A DNA stretch of 64,000 nucleotides from NCBI GenBank assembly GCA_047623555.1, contig JBLHMP010000007.1:1-64000 (forward strand), read 5' to 3'. This stretch comes from NORP181 sp047623555. Lineage in GTDB: Bacteria > Pseudomonadota > Alphaproteobacteria > Rhodobacterales > Rhodobacteraceae. Shown piece by piece: positions 45,480-53,802 of the stretch. Position 1 is the first letter of the stretch; the number at the start of each line of letters is the position of its first letter. Both the position numbers and the translations under genes were made by a program. The notes below the pieces were generated by a model. The model searched no databases, was not told the origin of the DNA, and saw nothing but the letters and a program-made list of their open reading frames with translations.

Positions 45480-46028
45480 ATGTTCCCGTTTGTCCGCCTG
45501 ATCAAAGATATGGTCATCGCCACTCGTCTGCCCCCGATCGGGCTCGCTGACACCCATATTTCGCAGCATCGGTGCTGGCCGTGGGATCTGGACATGATGT
45601 TAGAACTGAACAATGGCCGCACATTGACGCTCTATGATCTGGGCCGGTTCATGGCGGCGCATCGGGTGGGTCTGTTCCGCGCCCTGCACCGCAATAAATG
45701 GAGCATGACAATGGCGGGCAGCATTCCCCGCTATCGCCGCCGCATTCGTGGCTTTGAACCGTTTGAAATGCGCAGCCGGATACTGTGTTGGGATGACAAA
45801 TTCCTGTATCTTGAACAATCCATGTGGAAACGTGATGGCCAATGCGCCAGCCATGTGGTGATGCGGGCGGCCGTGACCGATAAAAACGGCATTGTTGCAC
45901 CGATACATGCCATTACGGCGATGGGGTACGGTGATACCACACCATTGCCGATGCCCGTTTGGGTTGCCGCCTGGTGCAAAGCCGAATCCATGCGCCCCTG
46001 GCCGCCAATGCAGGACACGCTTGCCTAA
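45480..46028 (+). CDS. Hot-dog-fold acyl-CoA thioesterase-like protein
   Basis: A 182-residue protein similar to the Them6/4HBT type of hot-dog thioesterases: HRCWPWDLDMMLELNNGRTL then LYDLGR near residue 50, and later DDKFLYLEQSMW and VVMRAAVTDKNG. The asparagine pair NNG in the first helix is conserved in the family. AAGGAG lies seven bases before the ATG at 45480. The substrate is not known. The MFS transporter gene starts 46 bases downstream. Confidence 0.85.
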   Translation: MFPFVRLIKDMVIATRLPPIGLADTHISQHRCWPWDLDMMLELNNGRTLTLYDLGRFMAAHRVGLFRALHRNKWSMTMAGSIPRYRRRIRGFEPFEMRSRILCWDDKFLYLEQSMWKRDGQCASHVVMRAAVTDKNGIVAPIHAITAMGYGDTTPLPMPVWVAAWCKAESMRPWPPMQDTLA

Positions 46029-46074
46029 AGGTACATTTGACTGTCATATCGTCCTAATAACGATGGGGACGGAC

Positions 46075-47445
46075 ATGGCAGAAATTTCCGCGCGCAAGCG
46101 TATTTGGGGCTGGTATTTCTTTGATTGGGCCAGCCAGCCGTATCACACGCTTTTGGTCACATTCATTTTTGGACCGTTTTTTGCCGGCGTCGCTGCCGAC
46201 TATTATCTGAGCATGGGTGTCGCAGATGAGGCCGCCAAGGCCCAGGCGCAAACCCTTTGGGCCTGGGGCATGGCCGCTGCCGGGATCGCGATTGCGATTG
46301 GTGCGCCGTTGCTGGGTGCCATGGCTGACACATTTGGCCGCAGGCGACCCTGGATCGTTGGGTTTTCAATCATGTATGTGCTGGGGTCCGCGTTGCTGTG
46401 GTTCACAGCCCCTGATGGGTCCAACCTCTATATGATGCTGGCGGTATTCGCCTTTGGCTTTATCGGTGCAGAATACGCATTGATTTTCATCAACTCGCAA
46501 TTGCCCGACCTTGGCAGTGACGAAGAAGTCGGCGAGATTTCCGGCTCTGGTTTTGCATTTGGCTATATTGGTGGACTTGTTGCATTGATTGTCCTGCTGC
46601 TGTTCTTTGTCGAACAGGGCAACGGTAAAACGCTGGTGGGTGTTGACCCCGGCTTTGGTCTGTTAAACGCCGAAACCCGCGAAGGCACCCGCGCAGTTGG
46701 ACCCATTACTGCGCTTTGGTTCATTGTGTTCATGATCCCCTATTTTCGCTGGGTCCATGATCCTGATCGCTCCGAAAGCCGTGGCACGGTGCGCCAAGCG
46801 CTGGCCTTGCTAGGCAATTCACTGCGCAATCTGAAAAACCGGATCAGCCTGTCGGCCTATCTGCTGGGGTCAATGTTCTATCGCGATGCGCTGAACGGGC
46901 TTTATACATTCGGCGGCATTTATGCCAAAGTTGTTCTGGACTGGTCGATTCCGCAAATCGGTATTTTTGGTATTCTCGGCGCTAGTTCGGCGGCGCTATT
47001 TTGTTGGATTGGTGGCAAGCTGGACAAAAGATTTGGGCCAAAACCGGTTATTATAACCGCGATTTGGGTGCTGATGCTGGTCTGTTTTGTGGTCATCAAC
47101 ATGTCCCGTGATTCCATCTTTGGCATTGCTCTTCCGGAGGGTTCCACGCTTCCTGATACGATCTTTTTGGGATGTGGCATGTTGATCGGCGGCATGGGCG
47201 GAGTGTTGCAATCCGCCAGCCGGTCGTTGATGGTACGCCATACAGACCCCAAAGCCCCAACCGAGAGCTTTGGCTTATATGGTCTGTCAGGGCGCGCCAC
47301 CTCGTTTATTGCGCCAATCTTAATTGGCCTGATGACAACCATAACCGGGAGCGCGCGCCTCGGCGTGTCGCCGGTGATCTTGCTTTTCGCCATCGGGTTG
47401 ATCCTGCTAATATGGGTCAAACCACAAGGGGACCAAGCTGCATGA
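46075..47445 (+). CDS. MFS transporter, UMF1/Atg22 family
   Basis: A 456-residue, 12-helix transporter. The opening WGWYFFDWASQPYHTLLVTF is the signature of the UMF1 (Atg22-like) MFS group, and the GAMADTFGRRRPW loop after helix 2 is the MFS motif A. These proteins are thought to export amino acids or small solutes; the substrate here is unknown. The start at 46075 (MAEISARKR) is chosen as the start closest to the first helix. The stop overlaps the mepA start by four bases (ATGA). Confidence 0.9.
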   Translation: MAEISARKRIWGWYFFDWASQPYHTLLVTFIFGPFFAGVAADYYLSMGVADEAAKAQAQTLWAWGMAAAGIAIAIGAPLLGAMADTFGRRRPWIVGFSIMYVLGSALLWFTAPDGSNLYMMLAVFAFGFIGAEYALIFINSQLPDLGSDEEVGEISGSGFAFGYIGGLVALIVLLLFFVEQGNGKTLVGVDPGFGLLNAETREGTRAVGPITALWFIVFMIPYFRWVHDPDRSESRGTVRQALALLGNSLRNLKNRISLSAYLLGSMFYRDALNGLYTFGGIYAKVVLDWSIPQIGIFGILGASSAALFCWIGGKLDKRFGPKPVIITAIWVLMLVCFVVINMSRDSIFGIALPEGSTLPDTIFLGCGMLIGGMGGVLQSASRSLMVRHTDPKAPTESFGLYGLSGRATSFIAPILIGLMTTITGSARLGVSPVILLFAIGLILLIWVKPQGDQAA

Positions 47446-48317
47446 GCTATAAGCGCCTGATTGCCTGTCTGATCTTAGCGCTTAGCCTTGGCGTTCCCGC
47501 CAGCGCCGAGACTTTGGCCAAACAGCTATTTGGCGCAAAGGGCATGGGGTCTCATCAAGAGGCACGCCCCTATGGCAGCTATGCCAAGGGCTGCGTCGCC
47601 GGGGCCGTTCAACTGCCTGAAACCGGCCCGACATGGCAGGCGATGCGCCTGTCACGAAACCGCAATTGGGGCCACCCGCAGATGATTGATTTCATTGGTG
47701 ATATTAGCAAATTTGCCGCCAGACAACCGGGCTGGAAAGGGCTGTATATCGGCGATATCAGCCAGCCGCGTGGCGGGCCAATGTTGTCCGGGCATCGCAG
47801 TCACCAGATTGGTCTGGACGCTGATATCTGGATGTTGCCCACATCACGCATCGACCTGAGTGCGAAACAGCGCGAAGGTATTTCGCCCATTTCCACGCGC
47901 CGGGCCAATGGCGCCTATGTCAACAATAACTGGAGCTCGGCGCATCACCAGATTTTGCGCGCCGCGGCCAAAGACAAACGTGTTGCGCGGATTTTTGTGT
48001 TTCCCGGTGCCAAGGTGCAGATGTGTAATGACGAAAAAGGCAACCGCAAATGGCTGCGTAAAATCAGGCCATGGTGGGGGCATCACTATCATTTCCACGT
48101 GCGGCTGGAATGCCCCAGAGGGATGAAAGGCTGCGAAAATCAGGCGGCCCCGCCCCCCGGTGACGGCTGCGCCGACGCGCAAAAATGGGTGAATGATATC
48201 CTGAATCCGCCGCGCCCGAAAAAGGCAGACCCTAACGCGCCAAAACCCAAACCCCGGCGCGAATATGTGCTGTCAGATTTACCCAATCAATGCGTCTCAG
48301 TTTTACAGTCCAACTAA
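47442..48317 (+). CDS. mepA: Penicillin-insensitive murein endopeptidase
   Basis: A 291-residue periplasmic LAS-type zinc peptidase that cuts D-Ala-mDAP cross-links. It has a signal peptide (LIACLILALSLGVPASA), then GSYAKGCVAGAVQLPETGPT, the zinc motif HQIGLDADIW (after MLSGHRS), and the second ligand set WWGHHYHFHVRLEC. Cysteines that form the family's disulfides are present (C in KGC, QMCND, LECPRGMKGC). It overlaps the MFS gene by four bases and its end overlaps the next gene by 28 bases. Confidence 0.95.
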   Translation: MSYKRLIACLILALSLGVPASAETLAKQLFGAKGMGSHQEARPYGSYAKGCVAGAVQLPETGPTWQAMRLSRNRNWGHPQMIDFIGDISKFAARQPGWKGLYIGDISQPRGGPMLSGHRSHQIGLDADIWMLPTSRIDLSAKQREGISPISTRRANGAYVNNNWSSAHHQILRAAAKDKRVARIFVFPGAKVQMCNDEKGNRKWLRKIRPWWGHHYHFHVRLECPRGMKGCENQAAPPPGDGCADAQKWVNDILNPPRPKKADPNAPKPKPRREYVLSDLPNQCVSVLQSN

Positions 48318-49174
48318 TTGCCACCCTGATCCTTGTCTGTACTTCTGCCCTGGCCGATGCGCCAAAGGCCGAATACTTGGGCAGTTTTCGGTGGCAAATA
48401 GACAAACCCTGGTTTGGTGGATTCTCAGGAATCGAACTGTCGCCAGACGGTCAAAGCATGACCGTCATCAGTGACCGCGGCAAGATTCTGACCACAAGGA
48501 TCACGCGCAAAGACGGCAAGATCACGGCCATCATTCCGGGCCCCCTCCGGCAGCTTAAATCAGGCAGTGGCACATATCTGAAAGGCAAAGCCGCCGATTC
48601 CGAAGGCATCGCCATAGCCGCGGACGGCACGATCTATGTCTCGTTTGAAGGCGTGCACCGCGTGTTGCGTTATGCAGCGCCGGACGACAGCGCTAAACCA
48701 CTTAACCGCGCAAAAGCGTTTCGGTCCCTGCCTTTCAACGGATCACTTGAGGCGCTGGCCATTGATCAGCACGGGCAATTATACACAGTACCAGAATACG
48801 CTCTGGACAGTAGCGGCAACATTCAGGTCTATCGCTGGACATCGGGCAAATGGACAAGCCCGTTTTCGTTGCCCGCCAACGGCGATTTTCACCCCGTCGG
48901 CGCCGATTTTGGCCCCGATGGCCGGTTTTACCTGTTGGAACGTGCGTTTGGTGTTTTGGGGTTCCGCAGCCGCCTGCGCCGTTGGGATTTCACCAAAACC
49001 AGCGCCCAAAACGAACAGACGCTTTTGCAGACCTCCCCCATGACCCACGACAACCTCGAAGGCCTATCGATCTGGCGCGACAGCACCGGGCGTTTGCGGG
49101 CCACGATGATTTCGGATGACAATTTTATGTTCTTTCAACGCACCGAACTGGTCGAATATGCCTTAACAGAATAG
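48290..49174 (+). CDS. Phytase-like (esterase-like activity of phytase) exported protein
   Basis: A 294-residue protein with a signal peptide (LIATLILVCTSALADAPKA) followed by a beta-propeller-like phytase_like domain: GGFSGIELSPDGQSMTVISDRG, DSEGIAIAADGTIYVSFEG, LEALAIDQHGQLYTVPE and DNLEGLSIWRDSTGRL. Its in vivo substrate is unclear for the family. The ATG at 48290 lies inside the end of mepA (28-base overlap), so translation is probably coupled. Confidence 0.85.
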   Translation: MRLSFTVQLIATLILVCTSALADAPKAEYLGSFRWQIDKPWFGGFSGIELSPDGQSMTVISDRGKILTTRITRKDGKITAIIPGPLRQLKSGSGTYLKGKAADSEGIAIAADGTIYVSFEGVHRVLRYAAPDDSAKPLNRAKAFRSLPFNGSLEALAIDQHGQLYTVPEYALDSSGNIQVYRWTSGKWTSPFSLPANGDFHPVGADFGPDGRFYLLERAFGVLGFRSRLRRWDFTKTSAQNEQTLLQTSPMTHDNLEGLSIWRDSTGRLRATMISDDNFMFFQRTELVEYALTE

Positions 49175-49270
49175 CTTGCCTAACCGCCAACAACAGGTTA
49201 GCAGCGCCCTTGCTCGTCCGCTCTGGACCAGCCAAGTCGCCGCAACCTTGTTAAAAACGGGCATATAAAT

Positions 49271-49909
49271 ATGACACGTATCCACCTTCCCGGCATTATT
49301 GCCATGGCCGCCATCGTTGTGGCCTCAAACATCCTTGTTCAATTCCTCATCCTTGACGGGCTTTTGACCTGGGGTGCCTTTACCTATCCATTGGCCTTTT
49401 TGGTCACCGACGTGATGAACCGTGTTTACGGCGTCGGCCCAGCGCGAAAAGTTGTGTTGGCCGGTTTTGTCACTGGCATTATCTGCTCACTAATCGGCAG
49501 CCAGATCATGCTGGAATACGGCCCCGCCGTGCCTCTGCGCATTGCAGTCGGGTCGGGCATCGCCTTTCTTGTCGCGCAAATGACCGACATCACCGTGTTC
49601 AACCGCCTGCGCGGTGGCCGCTGGTGGCGCGCGCCTTTGGTCTCAACACTGGTCGGATCGGCCCTTGATACGGCGCTGTTCTTTACCATCGCATTCTCGG
49701 CCTCGATCGCCCTGTTCGGCGCGGGCGCAGATTCAGCCATTAGCTGGTCATGGGACGTTGTGCCGTTCATGAACGTCGGCCCACTGGTGCCACTATGGGT
49801 AACGCTGGCCGTTGCCGATTGGCTGGTAAAACTGTCCCTCGCGCTGATCGCGCTGATCCCGTTCCGCCTGATTGTTGCGCATATCGGGCGCGAAAACAGT
49901 ACCCCCTAA
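49271..49909 (+). CDS. Queuosine-precursor transporter (VUT/YhhQ family)
   Basis: A 212-residue membrane protein with about six helices. The sequences GAFTYPLAFLVTDVMNRVYG and SALDTALFFTIAFSA are typical of the YhhQ/VUT family that imports queuosine precursors (preQ0/preQ1) for tRNA modification. I looked for a preQ1 riboswitch in the 96-base gap upstream and saw no convincing match. No que genes are adjacent. Confidence 0.88.
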   Translation: MTRIHLPGIIAMAAIVVASNILVQFLILDGLLTWGAFTYPLAFLVTDVMNRVYGVGPARKVVLAGFVTGIICSLIGSQIMLEYGPAVPLRIAVGSGIAFLVAQMTDITVFNRLRGGRWWRAPLVSTLVGSALDTALFFTIAFSASIALFGAGADSAISWSWDVVPFMNVGPLVPLWVTLAVADWLVKLSLALIALIPFRLIVAHIGRENSTP

Positions 49910-49968
49910 AGAAAATGTTTGGTGATTTACCCAAGCCGTGCAAAGCTGAAAGTGAGTTCAACAAATGT

Positions 49969-49984
49969 AAAGGAGGTGATCCAG
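49969..49984 (+). promoter_or_regulatory. Ribosome-binding site matching the full 16S rRNA 3' end
   Basis: AAAGGAGGTGATCCAG is the exact reverse complement of CTGGATCACCTCCTTT, the usual 16S rRNA 3' terminus. Normal ribosome-binding sites match four to seven bases. It is spaced seven bases (from AGGAGG) before the GTG start at 49984. Confidence 0.8.
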
Positions 49985-50040
49985 TGTCAAGAAAGGTATT
50001 GGAGCGAGGTGTCGGAACAGGTTACGAGGCACGCCGATAA
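49984..50040 (+). CDS. 18-codon leader-type reading frame upstream of arfB
   Basis: A GTG-started frame encodes MSRKVLERGVGTGYEARR and stops at TAA 50038-50040. It has an ideally spaced, extraordinarily long ribosome-binding site. It ends eleven bases before a GGCG-GCAA-CGCC tetraloop hairpin (50051-50062) and about 80 bases before an intrinsic terminator that sits in front of arfB. An overlapping second frame from GTG 49976 would encode 30 residues (VIQCQERYWSEVSEQV onward, stop 50068), but its start is buried in the ribosome-binding site. A role as regulatory leader peptide is inferred from layout only. Confidence 0.5.
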   Translation: MSRKVLERGVGTGYEARR

Positions 50041-50097
50041 GGCAGCCCTTGGCGGCAACGCCACGTAACACGATCTGGTGAAGGTCCATTTTGACCC

Positions 50098-50104
50098 CAC
50101 CTCC
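50098..50104 (+). promoter_or_regulatory. Anti-ribosome-binding-site element
   Basis: CACCTCC is complementary to GGAGGTG at 49972-49978 in the exceptional ribosome-binding site, so the two could pair and hide that site in the RNA. It also mimics the 16S rRNA 3' end. Confidence 0.45.
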
Positions 50105-50117
50105 GAAAAACTTTCTC

Positions 50118-50151
50118 AAAGGGCCGCCCCGGCAACAGGGTGGCCCTTTTT
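50118..50151 (+). terminator. Strong intrinsic terminator between leader and arfB
   Basis: A 12-bp stem (AAAGGGCCGCCC at 50118-50129 with GGGTGGCCCTTT at 50138-50149, one G-U pair), an 8-base loop and a run of five T (50147-50151). It lies 49 bases before the arfB start. The GCCGCC part of its left arm could alternatively pair with GGCGGC at 50051-50056. Confidence 0.85.
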
Positions 50152-50199
50152 GCTATCCCGGCATTGTTCGCCAGGGGGCGGATGCGGTAAACGATACCC

Positions 50200-50619
50200 A
50201 TGTTACGGATCAACGACTCTATTTCCCTGCAAGACTGGGAACTCAGCGAAAGCTTTATGCGCGCCTCTGGCCCCGGCGGGCAGAACGTCAACAAAGTCTC
50301 GTCAGCGGTTGAATTGCGGTTTGAAGCCGCGCGCTCTCCGTCTCTGACCGACCCAATCAAAACCCGGCTGAAACGCCTCGCCGGTCGCCGCTGGAACCGC
50401 GAAGGCGCCATCGTCATCCAATGCGACGAAACCCGCTCCCAAACCCGCAACCGCGACATAGCCCAGCAACGGTTGGTCGAATTGATCACGCGCGCGCTGT
50501 ACGTGCAAAAGCGCCGCATTTCCACCAAACCCACTAAAGGGTCGGTGCGGAGGCGGTTGGATGGGAAAAAAGCCCGCGGGGATATTAAGGTGCTGAGGGG
50601 ACGGGTTGGCGACGATTAA
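50200..50619 (+). CDS. arfB: Alternative ribosome-rescue factor ArfB (YaeJ-type peptidyl-tRNA hydrolase)
   Basis: A 139-residue protein that frees ribosomes stalled without a stop codon by hydrolysing peptidyl-tRNA. The catalytic GGQ is at residues 26-28 (SGPGGQNVNK), and the C-terminal basic tail that enters the empty mRNA channel is present (RRISTKPTKGSVRRRLDGKK, then ARGDIKVLRGR). Length and layout match ArfB rather than full release factors. It is preceded by the leader-like region and intrinsic terminator at 49969-50151, so its transcription may be conditional. Confidence 0.94.
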   Translation: MLRINDSISLQDWELSESFMRASGPGGQNVNKVSSAVELRFEAARSPSLTDPIKTRLKRLAGRRWNREGAIVIQCDETRSQTRNRDIAQQRLVELITRALYVQKRRISTKPTKGSVRRRLDGKKARGDIKVLRGRVGDD

Positions 50620-51060
50620 TCGTGCTGTGTTTGTTCAACGGGCAAGTCATGACACGATATCGCCGCATTATTCGGCCAAATTGCAACAATACGTTGAATT
50701 GGTAATGCGTCATTTGATGATTTTCTGAAGGATAAAATATGACCGTACTCATCAGGAATTTTCGCGAAAGCGAAGGCGGCGTAGCCGGATTGACGCAATC
50801 CTTCAGGCATTTTTGCTAAACATCACTGTAGGAACCTAAAGCTCGATATTGCAGCTATTGCATAAACCGGGCCTCGCAAGGCGGGCCTAGTGAATGTTTC
50901 TGCAAGTGCCAGCAATACACCTGTTCGTTGGAAATTCACTCCCACAGACGTTCGCTATAGTTTTGCATAAATGTCAGAGAACGGCCAAGCCAATCACACG
51001 CCCTTGATCCTCCCAATCCGCCTGATATTCTGCTACCAAACACCTCAAAGGAACCATGAC
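50620..51060. other. Gene-poor 441-base gap with one possible small ORF
   Basis: No conserved gene was recognised. A 26-residue frame at 50739-50819 on the plus strand (MTVLIRNFRESEGGVAGLTQ...) has a good AAGGA ribosome-binding site six bases upstream, so it could be a small protein or the remnant of one. A weak hairpin (GCCT-CGCA-AGGC) lies near 50874-50885. The rest is AT-richer than the neighbours and must contain the promoter of the SDR gene. Confidence 0.4.
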
Positions 51061-51807
51061 ATGAGACTGCAAGGCAAAACCGCAATCATCACCGGGGGTG
51101 CATCTGGATTTGGCGCTGGAATGGTCCGCAAATTTATCGCCGAAGGCGCGCGCGTAATGATCGCTGACATCAACAGCGAGGCCGCGGCTGACATGGCGTC
51201 CGACCTCGGCGAACAGGCCATCGCCCAGACCACAGACGTCTCAAACGGTGCTTCGGTGCAGGCCATGGCAGACGCTGCCCTTGCCCATTTCGGCCACCTC
51301 GACATCCTGATCAACAACGCCGGGGTCACGCATCTGCCAACCCCGCTGGATGAGGTCTCTGAGGATGATTTTGACCGGGTGTTCAACATCAACATGAAAT
51401 CCGTCTATCTCACCGCCCGCGCCCTTGTCCCGCATATGAAGCAACGCGAACAAGGCACGATCCTGAACATTGCCTCAACCGCCGGCGTGTCACCGCGCCC
51501 CAATCTGAACTGGTACAACGCCTCCAAAGGCTGGCTGATTACTGCGACCAAGACAATGGCCGTTGAACTCGCCCCCAAAGGCATCCGCGTCAACGCGCTG
51601 AATCCGGTGGCCGGCGAAACGCCATTGCTGAAATCCTTTATGGGCAAAGACACCCCGGAAATACGCGCCAAGTTCATTTCAACGATCCCCCTGGGCCGTT
51701 TTTCCACCCCCGAAGACATGGGCAACGCCGCCTGTTTCCTCTGCTCGGACGAGGCCAGCATGATCACCGGGGTCGCCATGGAAGTCGATGGTGGCAGATG
51801 CATCTGA
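51061..51807 (+). CDS. Short-chain dehydrogenase/reductase
   Basis: A 248-residue classical SDR. It has the NAD(P) motif TGGASGFGAGM at residues 12-22, D37 after the second strand (MIADIN) favouring NAD, NNAGVTH at about 86, the catalytic Ser (NIASTAGVS near 140), Y153-x3-K157 (WYNASKG) and the C-terminal GVAMEVDGGRCI. The substrate is unknown. AAAGGA precedes the ATG at 51061 by eight bases. It begins the plus-strand catabolic region. Confidence 0.92.
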   Translation: MRLQGKTAIITGGASGFGAGMVRKFIAEGARVMIADINSEAAADMASDLGEQAIAQTTDVSNGASVQAMADAALAHFGHLDILINNAGVTHLPTPLDEVSEDDFDRVFNINMKSVYLTARALVPHMKQREQGTILNIASTAGVSPRPNLNWYNASKGWLITATKTMAVELAPKGIRVNALNPVAGETPLLKSFMGKDTPEIRAKFISTIPLGRFSTPEDMGNAACFLCSDEASMITGVAMEVDGGRCI

Positions 51808-51813
51808 CCCCCA

Positions 51814-51848
51814 GTTTCTTCTCGTCCTAAATACCTCCGCCGGAGGCA
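51814..51848. repeat. Dispersed intergenic repeat (hybrid form)
   Basis: TTTCTTCTCGTCCTAAATAC followed by CTCCGCCGGAGGCA. It joins the first half of the short form (15630, 45011) to the second half of the long form (23795, 41612, 55638). It lies seven bases after the SDR stop. Confidence 0.7.
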
Positions 51849-51893
51849 AGAATCCGGCGGAACACGCCCCCTAATGCTCCATAACAAAAGACC

Positions 51894-52913
51894 ATGCCCA
51901 TGACCCCCGGCCCTAAAAACCTGATTACCGACATTACCGGCCTGCGCGTCGGCAATGCCCAGGATAACACCCTGAAATCCGGCGCAACGGTACTCACCGC
52001 AGACGCGCCGTTCACCGCCTCGGTCCATGTCATGGGGGGCGCCCCCGGCAGCCGCGAAACCGACCTGCTCGCGCCCGACAAATCCATCGCCAAAGTCGAT
52101 GCCTTGGCTCTCGCTGGTGGCTCGGCCTATGGCCTTGATGCCTGTTCAGGCGTGGTCGACGGGTTGCGCGCCGACAATCGTGGGTTCCGCATTGGCCCGG
52201 CGATCATCCCCCTCGTTCCCAGCGCGATCATCTTTGATCTGCTCAATGGCGGCCAAAAAGACTGGGCTGATAACCCTTACCGCGCCCTTGGTCGCGCCGC
52301 TTACGCCGCCGCCGACATCACATTTGATCTCGGAACAATCGGCGCAGGCACCGGTGCGCTCTCGGCAATGCTCAAAGGCGGGCTTGGTTCGGCCTCGTTT
52401 GTTCTGAGCAACGGTATAACCGTCGGCGCATTGGTCGTGGCCAACCCGGTGGGCGCCGTCACAACCCCCGGAGACCGCCATTTCTGGGCCGCCCCATTTG
52501 AAATGAACAACGAATTCGGTGGTCTTGGCCCCGACCCGGCAACCGGGCTTGGCCGCGAACTGAACAGCCGCAAAATGGCTGCGATGGGCGCGCAGGCCTC
52601 TGAGCGCGCCAACACCACCATCGCCATTGTCGCCACCGATGCCGACCTGACCAAAGCGCAATGCCAACGTATCGCCACAGCCGCTCATGACGGTATCGGA
52701 CGCGCCACGGTTCCGGCCCATACCCCCGCTGACGGTGATCTGATCTTTGCCCTGTCCACCAACGCCAAACCACTGGAAAACGCCGACAGGGCCCTAGGCG
52801 AAATCGGCCACGCCGCCGCCCTGTGCCTAAGCCGCGCCATCGCCCGCGCGATCTATCTTGCCACCCCTGCAGATGGCGATTTACTGCCCTGCTGGTCCGA
52901 TAAGGCACCATAA
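51894..52913 (+). CDS. P1-family (DmpA/BapA-type) peptidase
   Basis: A 339-residue Ntn-like self-cleaving aminopeptidase of family S58. Typical features are ITDITGLRVGNAQD at the start, GGSAYGLDACSGVV near residue 75, and the junction ERANTTIAIVATDADLTKAQ near 240, where chain cleavage and the nucleophile of the small subunit are expected, followed by AHDGIGRATVPAHTPADGDLIFAL. The relatives act on D-amino-acid or beta-amino-acid peptides or related amides. The stop shares one base with the next start (TAATG). Confidence 0.9.
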   Translation: MPMTPGPKNLITDITGLRVGNAQDNTLKSGATVLTADAPFTASVHVMGGAPGSRETDLLAPDKSIAKVDALALAGGSAYGLDACSGVVDGLRADNRGFRIGPAIIPLVPSAIIFDLLNGGQKDWADNPYRALGRAAYAAADITFDLGTIGAGTGALSAMLKGGLGSASFVLSNGITVGALVVANPVGAVTTPGDRHFWAAPFEMNNEFGGLGPDPATGLGRELNSRKMAAMGAQASERANTTIAIVATDADLTKAQCQRIATAAHDGIGRATVPAHTPADGDLIFALSTNAKPLENADRALGEIGHAAALCLSRAIARAIYLATPADGDLLPCWSDKAP

Positions 52914-53710
52914 TGCCAACACTCCTCACTGATGACATTTCGCTGCACTACGAAATCGACGGCTCCGGCCCACCGCTGTTGCTGATCGCCGGAATGGTCA
53001 GCGACAGCGCCAGTTGGCAGCCTATAATGCCGCTGTTAACCGACCATTTCACCGTCATCAGGCCCGACAATCGCACCACCGGGCGCACCACGCCCTGGGA
53101 TGCACCGACAAGCATGGCACATTACGCTAACGACTGCGCTGCCCTGCTTGACCATTTGTCATATCCCCGCGCCCATGTGCTTGGCCATTCAATGGGCGGG
53201 CTGATTGCGCTGCATCTGGCCACCACCCATCCGTCCCGCATCCAGACCATCACCCTCGCCGCATCGGCGCCGGTCCGCATGGCACGCAACACCGCCCTGT
53301 TCAGTGCTCTGGTTGACATCCGCCAATCCGCCGCGGCTCCCGACCTTTGGTTGCGGGCCTTTTTTCCGTGGCTGTTTGCCCCAGCGGTGTTTGATGACCC
53401 AACCGCAATTGATGCCGCAGCCGAGGCCGCATTGGCCTATCCCTATGCCCAATCGGCCAAGGCCATGCGTCACCAGTTAAACGCGCTCAAGAACTATGAC
53501 CCAGCGGCGATTAACATCTCTCAGCCGGTTCAGGCGCTATTGGCCGAAAATGATCTATTGATCCCGATGGCAATGGCCCAACCAGCTCTTGCGGGCTTGT
53601 CCGGGTTAACCACACACATCATCCCAAATGCCGGGCATTCCATCCATTGGGACGCCCCGCATCAGGTTGCCAATCATGTCTTGGCCTTCGCCAAAGAACA
53701 CCCGATCTAG
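52913..53710 (+). CDS. Alpha/beta hydrolase
   Basis: A 265-residue alpha/beta-hydrolase with nucleophile elbow GHSMGG near residue 93, oxyanion strand LLLIAGMVSDSASW, acid near the AENDLLIPM stretch (about 210) and final histidine in NAGHSIHWDAP. It resembles 3-oxoadipate enol-lactonase-type hydrolases, but the substrate cannot be fixed from sequence. Its ATG overlaps the stop of the P1 peptidase by one base, so the two are translationally linked. Confidence 0.9.
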   Translation: MPTLLTDDISLHYEIDGSGPPLLLIAGMVSDSASWQPIMPLLTDHFTVIRPDNRTTGRTTPWDAPTSMAHYANDCAALLDHLSYPRAHVLGHSMGGLIALHLATTHPSRIQTITLAASAPVRMARNTALFSALVDIRQSAAAPDLWLRAFFPWLFAPAVFDDPTAIDAAAEAALAYPYAQSAKAMRHQLNALKNYDPAAINISQPVQALLAENDLLIPMAMAQPALAGLSGLTTHIIPNAGHSIHWDAPHQVANHVLAFAKEHPI

Positions 53711-53802
53711 GCGCGGCATTGTGACAGTTGACTTGTCCGCCCTGACGCCAAGTATACCCCCAAACCAAATCTCCAATCCAACCTCATACGGATGCGCCCA
53801 AG

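Noticed and set aside
49175..49270. preQ1 riboswitch before the queuosine-precursor transporter
   Set aside because: No match to the short preQ1-I hairpin and A-rich tail was found; the gap has only weak pairing.
49969..49984. Fragment of an antisense 16S rRNA gene
   Set aside because: The match stops after 16 bases (next bases TGTC do not continue into 16S sequence), and it is ideally placed as a ribosome-binding site.
50616..50810. 64-residue minus-strand frame overlapping the arfB end
   Set aside because: No ribosome-binding site and no recognisable family; the plus-strand small frame in the same place has better signals, and neither is certain.
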